DNA of 64,000 nt from an uncultured Latescibacterota bacterium (GTDB lineage: Bacteria > Latescibacterota > UBA2968): positions 2,370,394 through 2,434,393 of the forward strand of contig OY282377.1 of assembly GCA_958295785.1 (NCBI GenBank), in the 5' to 3' direction. Positions 35,973 to 44,158 of this stretch are shown piece after piece. Numbering within the stretch: the stretch's first letter is position 1; each line of letters begins with the position of its first letter. The position numbers and the translations under genes were made by a program. The notes below the pieces were generated by a model. That model had not been told where the DNA came from. It searched no databases and saw nothing but the letters and a program-made list of their open reading frames with translations.

Positions 35973-36422
35973 TCAATACCATTCCAATTCTTCTGCGATG
36001 CCTTCGAGATCCGTGTTGTCTTGTGCTTCGTTATACCGGTCGGGATCCCAAATTTCAATTTTGTCAATCATACCTGTGAGGGTTGCGCGATCCGAAATCC
36101 CGACCGAATCCAACCGCTTTCGCGGAATCAATGCGCGGCCTTGGCGGTCGAGCTTTACTTCCGATGCACTCCCCGCCATTTTTCTGACCAATTGTCTCGT
36201 CTTAACTTGCGAATGGCCCATACTGAGCAGTTGATCGATGAGTTGCCGCCAGCCCTCGGGGTCGAACGCCGCCAAACAGCCATCGAACCACTGCGTGACG
36301 ATAATTGACGTCACGCCATTGGGCAGCGCGTTTCGCAATGGCGCGGGCACGATCAACCGGTTCTTCGCATCGATGGGAATGTTTTCAAATTCCCCGAAAA
36401 ATTGTGGGCGGTTATCGGACAT
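35973..36422 (-). CDS. mraZ: Transcriptional regulator MraZ
   Basis: A 149-residue protein with two SpoVT/AbrB-like halves: FENIPIDAKNRLIVPAPLRNAL, and EVKLDRQGRALIPRKRLDSVGI. It is a ring-forming DNA-binding protein that represses its own dcw promoter in species where it has been studied. It is the first gene of the cluster, and upstream lie three 10-base repeats that look like its operator. Confidence 0.95.
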   Translation of the reverse strand: MSDNRPQFFGEFENIPIDAKNRLIVPAPLRNALPNGVTSIIVTQWFDGCLAAFDPEGWRQLIDQLLSMGHSQVKTRQLVRKMAGSASEVKLDRQGRALIPRKRLDSVGISDRATLTGMIDKIEIWDPDRYNEAQDNTDLEGIAEELEWY

Positions 36423-36470
36423 GTGGAAAATCCAAGGGAGTAACTGATTGTTTTACAAACCGATGTGCCT

Positions 36471-36500
36471 AAAACCCCGCATCCACCACAATTCACCACA
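36471..36500 (-). promoter_or_regulatory. Candidate MraZ-binding repeats
   Basis: Read on the - strand, three consecutive 10-base blocks occur: TGTGGTGAAT, TGTGGTGGAT and GCGGGGTTTT. The 10-base spacing of a G-rich core (TGG/GGG) matches described MraZ boxes (TGGG-type cores separated by five to six bases). They lie between the predicted promoter and mraZ. Binding is inferred. Confidence 0.6.
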
Positions 36501-36516
36501 ACGTGACACCGGCTTT

Positions 36517-36545
36517 AACTTAGTAATTCGGGTTTCAAAAGTCAA
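36517..36545 (-). promoter_or_regulatory. Predicted dcw cluster promoter
   Basis: On the - strand TTGACT (36545-36540) is followed after 17 bases by TAAGTT (36522-36517). The -10 is weak. Transcription would begin just before the three candidate MraZ repeats, a sensible place for autorepression. Confidence 0.4.
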
Positions 36546-36640
36546 TCGTTTTATCTTGAAAAAACAGGCCATCTCGCGTTATTTGTAAGGACGTGTTTTA
36601 GAGGCCGTGCGAAATGCGATTTCCCCATTGGAGTCCCGCG

Positions 36641-36964
36641 ATGAAAAACCCGCTCCTCAGATGCCTCTTGCTCTGCGCGATTGGATGTGCGCCCGCCCCA
36701 TCGCCCGAGCTGTCGGACGCGAAATTCATCGATCTCCTCGCAGATGCGGAGGCACTCCACCGCCGCTACCTCCACGCGCCCGACTCGCTGATGGCAGAAC
36801 GCAAAGCCCTGTTCAAACGCCACGGCATCGTGCGGGCAGACATCGAGCGATTTCTCCAAGACCGTCGGGATCACCCGGAAAAATGGGACGCGACCATCGC
36901 CCTGATCCAGCAGCGATTTGGAGAGCGATCAGCAAGTCAGATGAGGCGGATGAACGCGGATTAA
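36641..36964 (+). CDS. Small lipoprotein, DUF4296-like
   Basis: The 107-residue product begins MKNPLLRCLLLCAIGCAPAP, a lipoprotein signal with the acceptor Cys after AIG. The helical remainder (SDAKFIDLLADAEALHRRYL ... ALFKRHGIVRADIERFLQDR) resembles the DUF4296 lipoproteins of Bacteroidota in length and pattern. The ATG at 36641 has GGAG eight bases upstream. It is divergent from the dcw cluster and precedes lptF. Role unknown. Confidence 0.6.
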   Translation: MKNPLLRCLLLCAIGCAPAPSPELSDAKFIDLLADAEALHRRYLHAPDSLMAERKALFKRHGIVRADIERFLQDRRDHPEKWDATIALIQQRFGERSASQMRRMNAD

Positions 36965-36982
36965 AGATGCGAAAATAAAAAC

Positions 36983-37010
36983 GTAGGGGCGGTGCCCCCG
37001 TGCCCGCCCG
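36983..37010. repeat. GC-rich palindromic repeat
   Basis: GTAGGGGCGGTGCCCCCGTG followed by CCCGCCCG, preceded by AAAATAAAAAC. The same 38-base combination occurs at 54772-54809, so the repeat unit includes the A-rich flank. Confidence 0.75.
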
Positions 37011-37074
37011 AAAGTGCAAAGTGCGGGGAAGGGAGGAATACGTCCTCCTCTCCTCATCTCGGGAAGGGGCCACC

Positions 37075-37104
37075 AAAAAGCCCTCACATTTTGCGAGGGC
37101 TTTT
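37075..37104 (+). terminator. Terminator after the small lipoprotein gene
   Basis: AAAAAGCCCTC (37075-37085) pairs with GAGGGCTTTT (37095-37104) around nine bases. It can act in both directions. Confidence 0.85.
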
Positions 37105-37179
37105 GGCGTTGGCCGTGCCGAACAGCAGATTCAATTTTTGATGAACAACTGTCGCAGTTGTACCCCGTTCCGTTGATTC

Positions 37180-37207
37180 GGGCGGGCACAGGGGCCGCGC
37201 CTCTACG
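37180..37207. repeat. GC-rich palindromic repeat, inverted orientation
   Basis: GGGCGGGCACAGGGGCCGCG followed by CCTCTACG, copy of the dispersed repeat in the 190-base gap before lptF. Confidence 0.7.
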
Positions 37208-37294
37208 ATTCGTTTCTCGCCTTTTGGGGCGTGGAGGGGTGGGATTCGCTGATTTGTCGATTCGTTGAACTTCTTTCTTTTGTCAAGGTTCCCC

Positions 37295-38566
37295 ATGCGC
37301 TTGCGTCGGTATGTGCTCGCCGAATTGGCGATGCCGTTTTTGCTCAGTTTTTCCGTGATCATTTTTTTGTTGATCATCGATCTCGTTTTGCAAATGCTCG
37401 ACCGCATTTTGGGCAAAGGCGTGCCCGTGCATGTGGTCGCAGAGTTGTTTTTTTTAAACACCGCGTGGATGATCGCCCTCGCCGTGCCCATGGCCGTTTT
37501 GGTGAGCGCGTTGCTGGCATTTGGTCGCCTGAGTGCTGCGGGTGAAATTGCGGGCATGCGCGCATTGGGCATTGGGGTTCACCAAGTCGTGTTGCCCGTT
37601 TTGCTCGTGGCCGCGATGTTGGGCGTCGGGCTGGTGATTTTTAATGACCGCGTTTTGCCCGAATTTAATCACCGCGCCCGCACGTTGATGATGGATATTC
37701 ACCGCAAACGCCCGGCGGTCGCGCTGGTCGATAAGGCCGGCGTGCTGATCGGCGATTTTGAGGATTACCGGATTTTGTTCAACCGTGCGCGCGGCAATGT
37801 CCTCTACGATGTGTTGGTGTACAGTTTTAAGGGCGATGGCTTTCCCGAAACCGCGGTTGCCGATTCGGGCGCGGTCACATTTGACGACGCCCGAGACGAC
37901 GCCCTGCTCTATCTTTTTGACGGGGAAATGCACCGCATCGATCCGGACGACCCCGCGGTTTACGCGCTCACGACCTTTGCCGTGGCCAAATTGCGACTGG
38001 GCGAGGCGGGCCAACACTTGTCGCGGTCTTCGTCTGCGTATCGCAATGACCGCGAAATGGACATCGCCACGATGCGGGGCCAAATTGCAGATTACGAGCG
38101 CGAACTGGCTCAGGCCCAGGGCGAGACCGCAAAATTGATGGATGCGTTTGCGCGCGAGGTGCTCCTCGATTCCACTTCTGTGTATTCAATACAAGCCGTG
38201 TTGGGCCGCATAGCAGCCGATGCGCGGATTGCGCGCCACAAGCAGCGGGCCGCGAATCGGTTGCGCGTGGAGGTCCACAAGAAATTTTCGATCCCCGCGG
38301 CCTGCATAGCCTTTGTGTTGGTGGGCGTGCCTATCGGGGTATGGGCGCGCAGCAGCAGCGCGGCCATAGGCGCGGGGATCAGCGTGGGGTTTTTCTTGGC
38401 GTGGTGGATTTTTCTCATCGCCGGTGAAAAATTGGCGGACCGCGGCGTGCTGCTACCGTGGTTGGCGATGTGGATGCCCAATGCGTTGACGCTCATCGTC
38501 GGCGCGGTTTTGTCGGCGCGGATCGTCTGCGAGTGGGGCAGAAAAAGGAGGTCGCCGTGCGGATGA
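37295..38566 (+). CDS. lptF: LPS export permease LptF
   Basis: A 423-residue LptF/LptG-family (YjgP/YjgQ) inner-membrane permease. It begins MRLRRYVLAELAMPFLLSFSVI, three N-terminal helices follow, then a periplasmic jelly-roll domain (about 120-290). Three C-terminal helices (IPAACIAFVLVGVPIGVWARSSS ...) carry the conserved loop. With LptG and LptB it extracts lipopolysaccharide from the inner membrane, which implies an LPS-like outer membrane. About 50 residues before the last helices form an extra helical insertion (EMDIATMRGQIADYERELAQ). It overlaps lptG by ten bases. Confidence 0.88.
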   Translation: MRLRRYVLAELAMPFLLSFSVIIFLLIIDLVLQMLDRILGKGVPVHVVAELFFLNTAWMIALAVPMAVLVSALLAFGRLSAAGEIAGMRALGIGVHQVVLPVLLVAAMLGVGLVIFNDRVLPEFNHRARTLMMDIHRKRPAVALVDKAGVLIGDFEDYRILFNRARGNVLYDVLVYSFKGDGFPETAVADSGAVTFDDARDDALLYLFDGEMHRIDPDDPAVYALTTFAVAKLRLGEAGQHLSRSSSAYRNDREMDIATMRGQIADYERELAQAQGETAKLMDAFAREVLLDSTSVYSIQAVLGRIAADARIARHKQRAANRLRVEVHKKFSIPAACIAFVLVGVPIGVWARSSSAAIGAGISVGFFLAWWIFLIAGEKLADRGVLLPWLAMWMPNALTLIVGAVLSARIVCEWGRKRRSPCG

Positions 38567-39618
38567 TAAGCCGCTATGTCGTCGTTCAATTCGCCGTGCC
38601 CTTTGCGGTCAGCGTGCTGGCATTTGCCGTTGTGTTTGTCGTGATCGATCTGGTGGATCGCCTCAGCGCGTTTTTGGACCGATCCGTCGGCATCGGGGCG
38701 ATTATTTCGTATTACCTCTGCTATTTGCCCCATATCGTCATTTTGGTGCTGCCAATGGCGGTCTTGCTCGCCGGGTTGTTCTGCATAGGCGGGTTGATCC
38801 AGCGCGGGGAATTGCTGGCGATGAAAGCGGCCGGCATCAGCCTTTATCAGGTGGTGATCCCGCTGCAAGTGCTCGCGCTAGGGATCAGCGTTTTGGCCGC
38901 TGTGATGACCGACCAAGTGTTGCCGCGGGCGAATCGGGCGCGGGTGAAAATCGAGCAACCGCGCCGAGCGACAGTCGGATCGATTCGCGTGCAGGTCGCG
39001 CTGCGCGATACGGGCGGGCGCGTGTTTTCAATGGGAGAATACGACGCCATTGCCATGCAGGGCAAACGGGTCGTGCTCGACAGGTATGAAGGCGGGATGC
39101 TCAAAGAGCGCGTACGCGCCGAAGATGCGGTTTGGGCGGGCGCAGAATGGCATTTTTTGGACGGGGATCGGCGCGTGTTTGGCGAGCGGGAATTTTATCG
39201 CGCCTTTCGCGTGTGGGCAGCAAAAGACGTGACGCTGACGCCCGAGGATTTTGCGCGCGATGTCGTGCCCGAAGATCAGATGACGTATTGGGAATTGACC
39301 GAGTTTATCCGCCGCAAAGCGCGCAATGGCAGTCGGACGCTTCGAGAGTCGGTTGCGCGCCACATGCGCTTGGCCTTTCCGTTTGCCAATTTTGTCATTG
39401 GCCTGTTCGGCCTGCCAATGGCGTCTCGCATGCGGCGCACGGGCCGCCCCGTTCAAATTGGCCTGTGCTTGCTGATCTGCTTTGCGTTTTACGGGTGCAT
39501 TCAACTCGGGCGTGCAATGGGATGGAACGATGTGCTGCCGCCTGTATGGGGCGCGTGGGGCGCGAATGTGATTTTCGGCGCGATGGGAATGGGCCTGCTG
39601 TTGACAACGCGAAAATAA
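38557..39618 (+). CDS. lptG: LPS export permease LptG
   Basis: The 353-residue partner of LptF has an N-terminal ISRYVVVQFAVPFAVSVLAF helix, IVILVLPMAVLLAGLFCIGGLIQRGELLAMKAAGIS (coupling region to LptB), a periplasmic domain, and C-terminal helices from FPFANFVIGLFGLPMASRMRR. GTG 38557 is chosen because AAAAGGAGG ends five bases before it; ATG 38563 overlaps the lptF stop (ATGA) and is nearly as plausible. Order lptF-lptG is typical. Confidence 0.88.
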   Translation: MRMISRYVVVQFAVPFAVSVLAFAVVFVVIDLVDRLSAFLDRSVGIGAIISYYLCYLPHIVILVLPMAVLLAGLFCIGGLIQRGELLAMKAAGISLYQVVIPLQVLALGISVLAAVMTDQVLPRANRARVKIEQPRRATVGSIRVQVALRDTGGRVFSMGEYDAIAMQGKRVVLDRYEGGMLKERVRAEDAVWAGAEWHFLDGDRRVFGEREFYRAFRVWAAKDVTLTPEDFARDVVPEDQMTYWELTEFIRRKARNGSRTLRESVARHMRLAFPFANFVIGLFGLPMASRMRRTGRPVQIGLCLLICFAFYGCIQLGRAMGWNDVLPPVWGAWGANVIFGAMGMGLLLTTRK

Positions 39619-39735
39619 CGAGATACCCGATGTATGACTTCAAAGTAGCCATAGACTATCACCTATCGGCCCCTCAGCGCAGCGAAATTCGCAGTGATTT
39701 GGGTCGGACAAAGGGCGTCTATTCGTCGATTACTG

Positions 39736-39782
39736 AAAAAAAAAGACCCCATCTGAAATCGCTTGCGCGATTCGGATGGGGC
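39736..39782 (-). terminator. Terminator of the defence operon
   Basis: On the - strand a 15-bp stem with one mismatch (GCCCCATCCGAATCGC / GCGATTTCAGATGGGG) is followed by GTC and nine T (39744-39736). It lies 80 bases after the methyltransferase stop codon. Confidence 0.85.
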
Positions 39783-39810
39783 GTGAAACATGACTTTAGG
39801 CGCGATAGGC

Positions 39811-39833
39811 AGGCACGGGGTAGCACCCCTATG
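39811..39833. repeat. Variant of the GC-rich repeat
   Basis: AGGCACGGGGTAGCACCCCTATG matches the repeat family with several changes. It lies between the terminator and the methyltransferase stop. Confidence 0.5.
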
Positions 39834-39859
39834 ATTCGTCTATTCGTCTAACCGCTATT

Positions 39860-41680
39860 CTATGCCACCTCGATGATTTCCTCGCCCAACATATCCACGA
39901 TCTTCACCGCCACTTTCGCGCCGGTGCGGGGCAGCGTTAGCGCGTACTCCCCTTTGATGAGATCGGTCTTCTTTTTTGGGAGGTCGCTTTCCGCGATGTT
40001 GAAATGCCTGCCGTTGTAATCCGTGTCGATGAGCACGCAGTCAATCTGCGCCCGAAAGTCGTCGATCTGTTCGTTAAAAATCGTTCTGTCGATTTCCATT
40101 CTCGCAAGGATAGAGGGGCTGATGTAGTCGATAATTTTGACCGTCGTCCGTTTGTCTTTTATGGCGATTTGCACATCCGCCTCTGCGGGTTGGTTGGTGA
40201 TCACGCCATCCTGATAGATGTCGCAGATGGCGATTTTATTGATCGGGTTTTTCTCTTGGGCGAGTTCGGCGATGATGCCCATTTCAGAGCCGTTGCAGAA
40301 AACGGCAATATCCCGCGTTTCGTCCGGTCTATTGTTGGCAATTTCATCTTTGATGATCTGGATATCCAGCCGGTTCAACGGCCTGTTCAGGTCGACGATT
40401 TTCGCCAACTTGCCGCCGACTGTGCCGTCGAAAAACAGATCGGCGTTGTCTTTTTGGATGCCGTACTTGGAGATGATAATTTTTTTGAGTTCGTCCTGCT
40501 TGGCGAAGTCGTAGTTGTTCACCCGATAGTGAATGAAGCCGCGGCCGTTCTCTATCAAGTCGCCGTTCTTCTCGTCGATGACGCCTTGTAACCGCTTGAT
40601 TGCGGTTTGAATCGCGCCCTTGTTCAAATCCGCCACAATCCAGCGGCGGCCCAATTTCTCGGCAACCGCGGCGGTGGTGCCGCTGCCGCAAAAGCAATCG
40701 AGGACGATGGAGCCTTTGTTGCTCGACGCTTTGATGACGCGCTCCAACAGGCGTTCGGGTTTTTGGGTGGGGTAATCCGTGCGATTCCTCGACGCCCTGT
40801 TTTCAAAATCTATATCGACAAAATAGTCCCTCGGCGGGACTCCTTCTTTTGTATCCAAATAATCTCTGTATGTCCAGTCGGGATATTTTCTTTCGTCTTC
40901 GAGCTTGAGTTGCTGCTTCCCTGTCAAATGACCACCCCTGCCGCGGATTTGATATTTCCGGTTGTCCGAGTCGTTCAAATTGTACTTCTCAAGGCTCGAA
41001 GCCGCGTACTCTAAGGCGATATCCTGCCAGTTAAAAATTCTGTCTGTTTCTTTGTTTTTGCAATAAAAAAGCAGGCAATCGTGCTTCCAATTAAAATGAC
41101 TTTTCGCGGCTTCTCTTTCGCTGTAACACCAAGATATGTCGTTCAGGAAATTACCCTCGCCAAAAACCTCATCCATTAAAAGTTTGAGATAGTGCGACTT
41201 GTTTGGGTCGCAATGCAGGTAAATACTCCCCCTTTCGCTCAACAATTCCCGCATCAAAATCAGCCGTTCATACATAAACTGCAAATAGTTGTCGTTCGCC
41301 CAGATGTCCTCGTATTGCGTCTGCTCGATGGCCGTATGTCCCTCGCCTTTGAGCATTTTGGATTGCCCGCGCAACCTGACTTTGCGGACGTAATCCGCGC
41401 CTGAATCAAACGGCGGGTCGATGTAAATGAGATCGACCTCGCCCCTGAACCCGGCGATCAAAAGGGAAGACAGAATTTCCTTGTTGTCGCCGTGGAACAG
41501 CAGGTTGTGCCCACCGCTGACGAACGCATCGTAGGATGGCTCGGCAGGCGGATTTTCAACGCCCGCGGTCTCGCACAACTGCGCCGGGAAATGCCGCACC
41601 ACATCCAACGGCTTCTTGCCGACCCAATGGAGCATCGGGCGACCTTTGACCGGGGTGATATTGAAGGCTCTCTTTTGCAT
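39860..41680 (-). CDS. Type III-like DNA methyltransferase (Mod), adenine-specific
   Basis: A 606-residue beta-class N6-adenine/N4-cytosine methyltransferase. The catalytic motif DPPF (about 88-91) precedes the SAM motif FCGSGTT (about 330), the beta-class order. The GDNKEILSSLL segment and TDYPTQKPERLLERVIKASS are typical of type III Mod subunits. The region after 370 (KIIDYISPSILARME, NGRHFNIAESDLP) is beyond the core. The partner Res gene is 3.3 kb upstream on the same strand; TIR-like and RipA-like genes lie between them. ATG 41680 is chosen; a TTG at 41701 is possible and neither has a good ribosome site. Confidence 0.85.
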   Translation of the reverse strand: MQKRAFNITPVKGRPMLHWVGKKPLDVVRHFPAQLCETAGVENPPAEPSYDAFVSGGHNLLFHGDNKEILSSLLIAGFRGEVDLIYIDPPFDSGADYVRKVRLRGQSKMLKGEGHTAIEQTQYEDIWANDNYLQFMYERLILMRELLSERGSIYLHCDPNKSHYLKLLMDEVFGEGNFLNDISWCYSEREAAKSHFNWKHDCLLFYCKNKETDRIFNWQDIALEYAASSLEKYNLNDSDNRKYQIRGRGGHLTGKQQLKLEDERKYPDWTYRDYLDTKEGVPPRDYFVDIDFENRASRNRTDYPTQKPERLLERVIKASSNKGSIVLDCFCGSGTTAAVAEKLGRRWIVADLNKGAIQTAIKRLQGVIDEKNGDLIENGRGFIHYRVNNYDFAKQDELKKIIISKYGIQKDNADLFFDGTVGGKLAKIVDLNRPLNRLDIQIIKDEIANNRPDETRDIAVFCNGSEMGIIAELAQEKNPINKIAICDIYQDGVITNQPAEADVQIAIKDKRTTVKIIDYISPSILARMEIDRTIFNEQIDDFRAQIDCVLIDTDYNGRHFNIAESDLPKKKTDLIKGEYALTLPRTGAKVAVKIVDMLGEEIIEVA

Positions 41681-41722
41681 TTTCTTTTTTTCAATCGACA
41701 ATCGGCTTGATTTTCGCCGGGC

Positions 41723-41989
41723 CTATTGTTGCCACAGAACCTGTTTTTGGGACGCCGTAGCCATCTCACATACCTGATCCGCAGGCAGTGATTCAATCGC
41801 GGAGATCGGCACAGCGACCACCGCCGTGGATTCGCCAAGCGCATTAAAAATCTCCAAAATTGCCCCTTCTTCTCCTTCGGTCGGGTGTGGGACATACTCA
41901 ACCACGACAGCGACATCGCCTCGTTTTAAGTTTTCTTCGGGTATGTTGCGCGTGAGTGCGACTTCTTCATATCGTTTGGGTTTGGTTAT
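41723..41989 (-). CDS. DUF4926-like protein with possible ATA start
   Basis: The 88-codon frame reads TKPKRYEEVALTRNIPEENL, KRGDVAVVVEYVPHP, then AVVAVPISAIESL. This matches the small DUF4926 beta-barrel family (pattern ...VAL.RDIPE.GL..GD.G.VVEVY... VV.LP.S.LR). The frame has no ATG, GTG or TTG before the domain. An ATA at 41989 lies five bases after AAGGAG, the position of a normal start. Either ATA is used, or the start was mutated and the gene is dead. DUF6883-DUF4926 pairs are common, and a DUF6883 remnant precedes it. Confidence 0.55.
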   Translation of the reverse strand: MTKPKRYEEVALTRNIPEENLKRGDVAVVVEYVPHPTEGEEGAILEIFNALGESTAVVAVPISAIESLPADQVCEMATASQKQVLWQQ

Positions 41990-41991
41990 GG

Positions 41992-42135
41992 TTACTCCTT
42001 GTCCGGTTTTAGGGTTACAAACCTGAATTTGTCATCGCCAGTAAGCACAATCCAGATCGATACAACAGATAGCGTCCCTTTTGGGCTTACCAATTCGCCC
42101 GTTACGCGATAAAATGTGCCATATCTGTTTTCGCG
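41992..42135 (-). pseudogene. DUF6883 protein remnant (C-terminal third)
   Basis: Forty-seven codons in frame with, and directly after, the stop of the RipA-like gene encode NRYGTFYRVTGELVSPKGTL, SVVSIWIVLTGDDKFRFVTL and a KPDKE end. This is the C-terminal part of DUF6883 proteins, which usually have about 100-110 residues. The N-terminal half is missing and no start is present. Its stop TAA is two bases before the DUF4926 ATA, as expected for the intact pair. Confidence 0.6.
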
Positions 42136-42585
42136 TCACAAAGAAAAAAAGATGATGATGAGCGCGAGATAGAGAATAGCAAAGACAATGGGAAGAGTGG
42201 TCTCGACAACCGAGAGTTTCCAATAGCGACTTCTACTTTTCCCTTCCTCTAACAGTTTCCATTCTCGCGTAAAAAAGGGATAGGCGAGTTTTTCTTCCAA
42301 TTCATGTAAAGCCTTAAATTTCCCCGAATTGAGTTGGCGATAGGAGCGAATAATGACGAACCACGCAGCGGCGAGGAAAATCCCAAAAACGCCAATGACT
42401 ATCACAAACGCGCCGACGGGAATGGTTTCCGCGCCATATCTGAGCAATGCGGCGAAAAAAATTAAAGTGCCCGTTAGCAGACTTACGAAAAGCCGGTTCG
42501 CTCCCTCGCGTCTCTGACTTACCCCGTCCGCGAGTTCGGCGTGGAGTTTGTAGAGTTCCAAAAGTTCCCGTCTATTCTCGTCCAT
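42136..42585 (-). CDS. RipA-family octameric membrane protein (defence-associated)
   Basis: The 149-residue protein has an amphipathic N-terminal helix (ELLELYKLHAELADGVSQRREGANRLF), two close membrane helices (LFVSLLTGTLIFFAALLRYG; VGAFVIVIGVFGIFLAAAWFVIIRSY), RQLNSGKFKALHELEEKL, and a third helix at the C-terminus. I recognise the RipA-like family from the WFVIIRSYRQLNSGKF block. Upstream of its ATG lies a decayed copy of the end of the TIR-like gene. The other copy of this junction, at 44524, shows that the two genes once overlapped as TAATG. It may be the membrane effector or sensor partner of the TIR-like protein; this is inference. Confidence 0.65.
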   Translation of the reverse strand: MDENRRELLELYKLHAELADGVSQRREGANRLFVSLLTGTLIFFAALLRYGAETIPVGAFVIVIGVFGIFLAAAWFVIIRSYRQLNSGKFKALHELEEKLAYPFFTREWKLLEEGKSRSRYWKLSVVETTLPIVFAILYLALIIIFFSL

Positions 42586-42644
42586 TACGCCAACTCCCTT
42601 ATTGCCGAGACAATGCTGTTGGTGTTCTACTTAACGATTTGGTC
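42492..42644. repeat. 153-bp direct repeat, left copy (TIR 3' end + ripA 5' end)
   Basis: This segment aligns with 44431-44583 at a constant offset of 1939 bases with about 20 differences. It contains the last 19 or so codons of the TIR-like gene (with a TAG replacing a TGG) and the first 31 codons of the RipA-like gene. Together the two copies bracket the vapBC/IS insertion. Confidence 0.85.
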
Positions 42645-42664
42645 AGATCGGGATGATCTGGTAA

Positions 42665-42860
42665 CTACGCTATATCCGAAGGTAGCTTGCGGCCCCGACG
42701 AGTTCTGTCGAAATCAGCATCAAAACTGATTATGGTCAGGTCATACTTCTCGGCGGCAACATACTGGTAAGCATCGTCAAAGTCCAAGTTGAACCGTCGG
42801 ATGGTATGCACTAAGTCAGAAACATCGTCAGGTTCGAGATGAACCAATGTTACATCTCTA
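42665..42860 (-). pseudogene. VapC-like PIN toxin, 3' fragment cut off by the IS element
   Basis: Encodes LVHLEPDDVSDLVHTIRRFN then LDFDDAYQYVAAEKYDLTII and SFDADFDRTRRGRKLP. This is the C-terminal half of a PIN-domain ribonuclease, with the conserved D-D-A-Y and S-F-D-x-D-F-D acidic residues. The 5' half is at 43948-44155 beyond the IS element. Rejoining the flanks across a single CTA leaves a frame discontinuity, so the gene carries an extra indel as well. Confidence 0.75.
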
Positions 42861-43947
42861 TGACTTACGCAATTTCCATTGGAATAAGAGGTGCTTTGAG
42901 TTGTTGTCTCAAGAAGTCAGCCACCCCCCGGTATTTGACTTGATAAATGGTTTGTCCTGTTTGATAGGCCACCTGTTCGAGTCGAATCCAAACGAACATC
43001 GCACACCCAATATGATTTCGTACCATGCGTGCCAACCGACATTGACACTTTTCAAGCCCGGTCACCTGTTTGACTTCGAGGTGAAATGGCTCAATTTTCC
43101 ATCGTTGGTGACACACCTGTTGTACCCCTGAAGAATCGTTTTGAGCATGGTCGTTGGTCACGACATACGCCGTGCGTCTGGCAGCAGACGCCACCCGGAA
43201 TAATTTCACTTTGTGGTCTTTGGGAAACCCTCTGATTTTAATTAGCTTGCCTTGTTTGCGATCCGCTTGAGTCCAAGTTAAGCTATCTACGCGCTGGTAG
43301 GGGGTTGTGCCTGCCGAATCGTCCACGCGCCGGTTCGTCTTGAGGGGACAATAATAGGTTTTTTGCATCTGCTCTCTGTGTCGCATGACTGTTTTGGTCG
43401 CATACCCACTGTCCATCAAGACCCCGGTAAAAGGGAGGCCCTTCTGATAGACCCACGCAGAGAGCATGTCCTTGAGATGATCCCATTTGGTTTTGCCATC
43501 GCCTTGCGGGTCATAAATCCGATCGTCAATCAGCCAGAACCGATCCTGTTGCGGATTGACATAGACACAGGTGACCACCCCAATGCCAGTGATGACGCCT
43601 TGGGCGTTGCCGCTCTATTGACGACGCACTCACGCGATCTTGCGTGCGTGTCGCTTGTCTAAAACCGTGTCATCAAAGATCACATAGCCTTCAGGCGTCA
43701 GCGCGATGGGGTCTTTGACGTGTTCCCACACCAAGCGGGGGGGGATACGCGCACCGGCGAGATAGCGGTTGATCATATCATGACTGAACCCTTCGCTATG
43801 GTCGGCGAAATGGGTCAGGGTATCGTTGAGGGGACGGCTAAGCAGATACTGACAGTCATCCAAACGCGTCGGGTGGCGCATTGACACCTCCTCAAAGTGA
43901 TAAATTTTACGGAATTGCACCCTTTTTTAACTCAGCATGCGTAAGTC
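42861..43947 (-). mobile_element. IS701-like insertion sequence
   Basis: The ends are inverted repeats: TGACTTACGCA on the left and TGCGTAAGTC on the right. Both are flanked by CTA (42858-42860 and 43948-43950), a candidate short target duplication. IS701 elements typically duplicate four bases of the form YTAR, so the target may read CTA plus one diverged base. The element is about 1.09 kb, holds one DDE transposase frame on the - strand and interrupts a vapC toxin gene. Confidence 0.75.
42865..43881 (-). pseudogene. IS701-family transposase, interrupted by two stop codons
   Basis: From ATG 43881, preceded by GAGGAGGTG, the frame encodes HPTRLDDCQYLLSRP, YVIFDDTVLDKRHARKIA, then TGA, VRRQ, TAG, SGNAQGVITGIGVVTCVYVN and on to KAPLIPMEIA, all in one frame. 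Conserved catalytic acidic residues (FDDTVLDK; GVLMDSGYATK; the late E region KIEPFHLEVKQVTG) are present. In intact relatives the second stop position is a Tyr (QYSGN). Two in-frame stops make active transposase unlikely. Confidence 0.8.
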
Positions 43948-44155
43948 CTACTCCATGAAAAAATATATCTTCCACAAAAATAGGTAGAACCTCCACTTTA
44001 CTGAGCCTGCCCAAAATCACGCCAATGGAGTGAAAAGCAAAGTCTGTAACGAAGAGTTGCCCAGAAGGAACCCGGTCAAAAAACTGGCTTACCTCTGCCG
44101 CTCTCGATTGATCGAGGATACGCTCAAGCCATATATTGGTATCTAATAGAAACAC
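43948..44155 (-). pseudogene. VapC-like PIN toxin, 5' fragment
   Basis: A GTG start four bases after the antitoxin stop opens FLLDTNIWLERILDQSRAAE, then FVTDFAFHSIGVILGRLSKV and EVLPIFVEDIFFHGVG, after which the IS element begins. The leading Asp (LLDTN) is the first PIN catalytic acid. The toxin is split and presumably inactive. Confidence 0.8.
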
Positions 44156-44158
44156 GCG

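Noticed and set aside
43619-43640. In-frame TGA in the IS701 transposase as another selenocysteine codon
   Set aside because: A TAG also interrupts the same frame four codons later, the family has no Cys there, and no SECIS-like hairpin is evident. Pseudogene is simpler.
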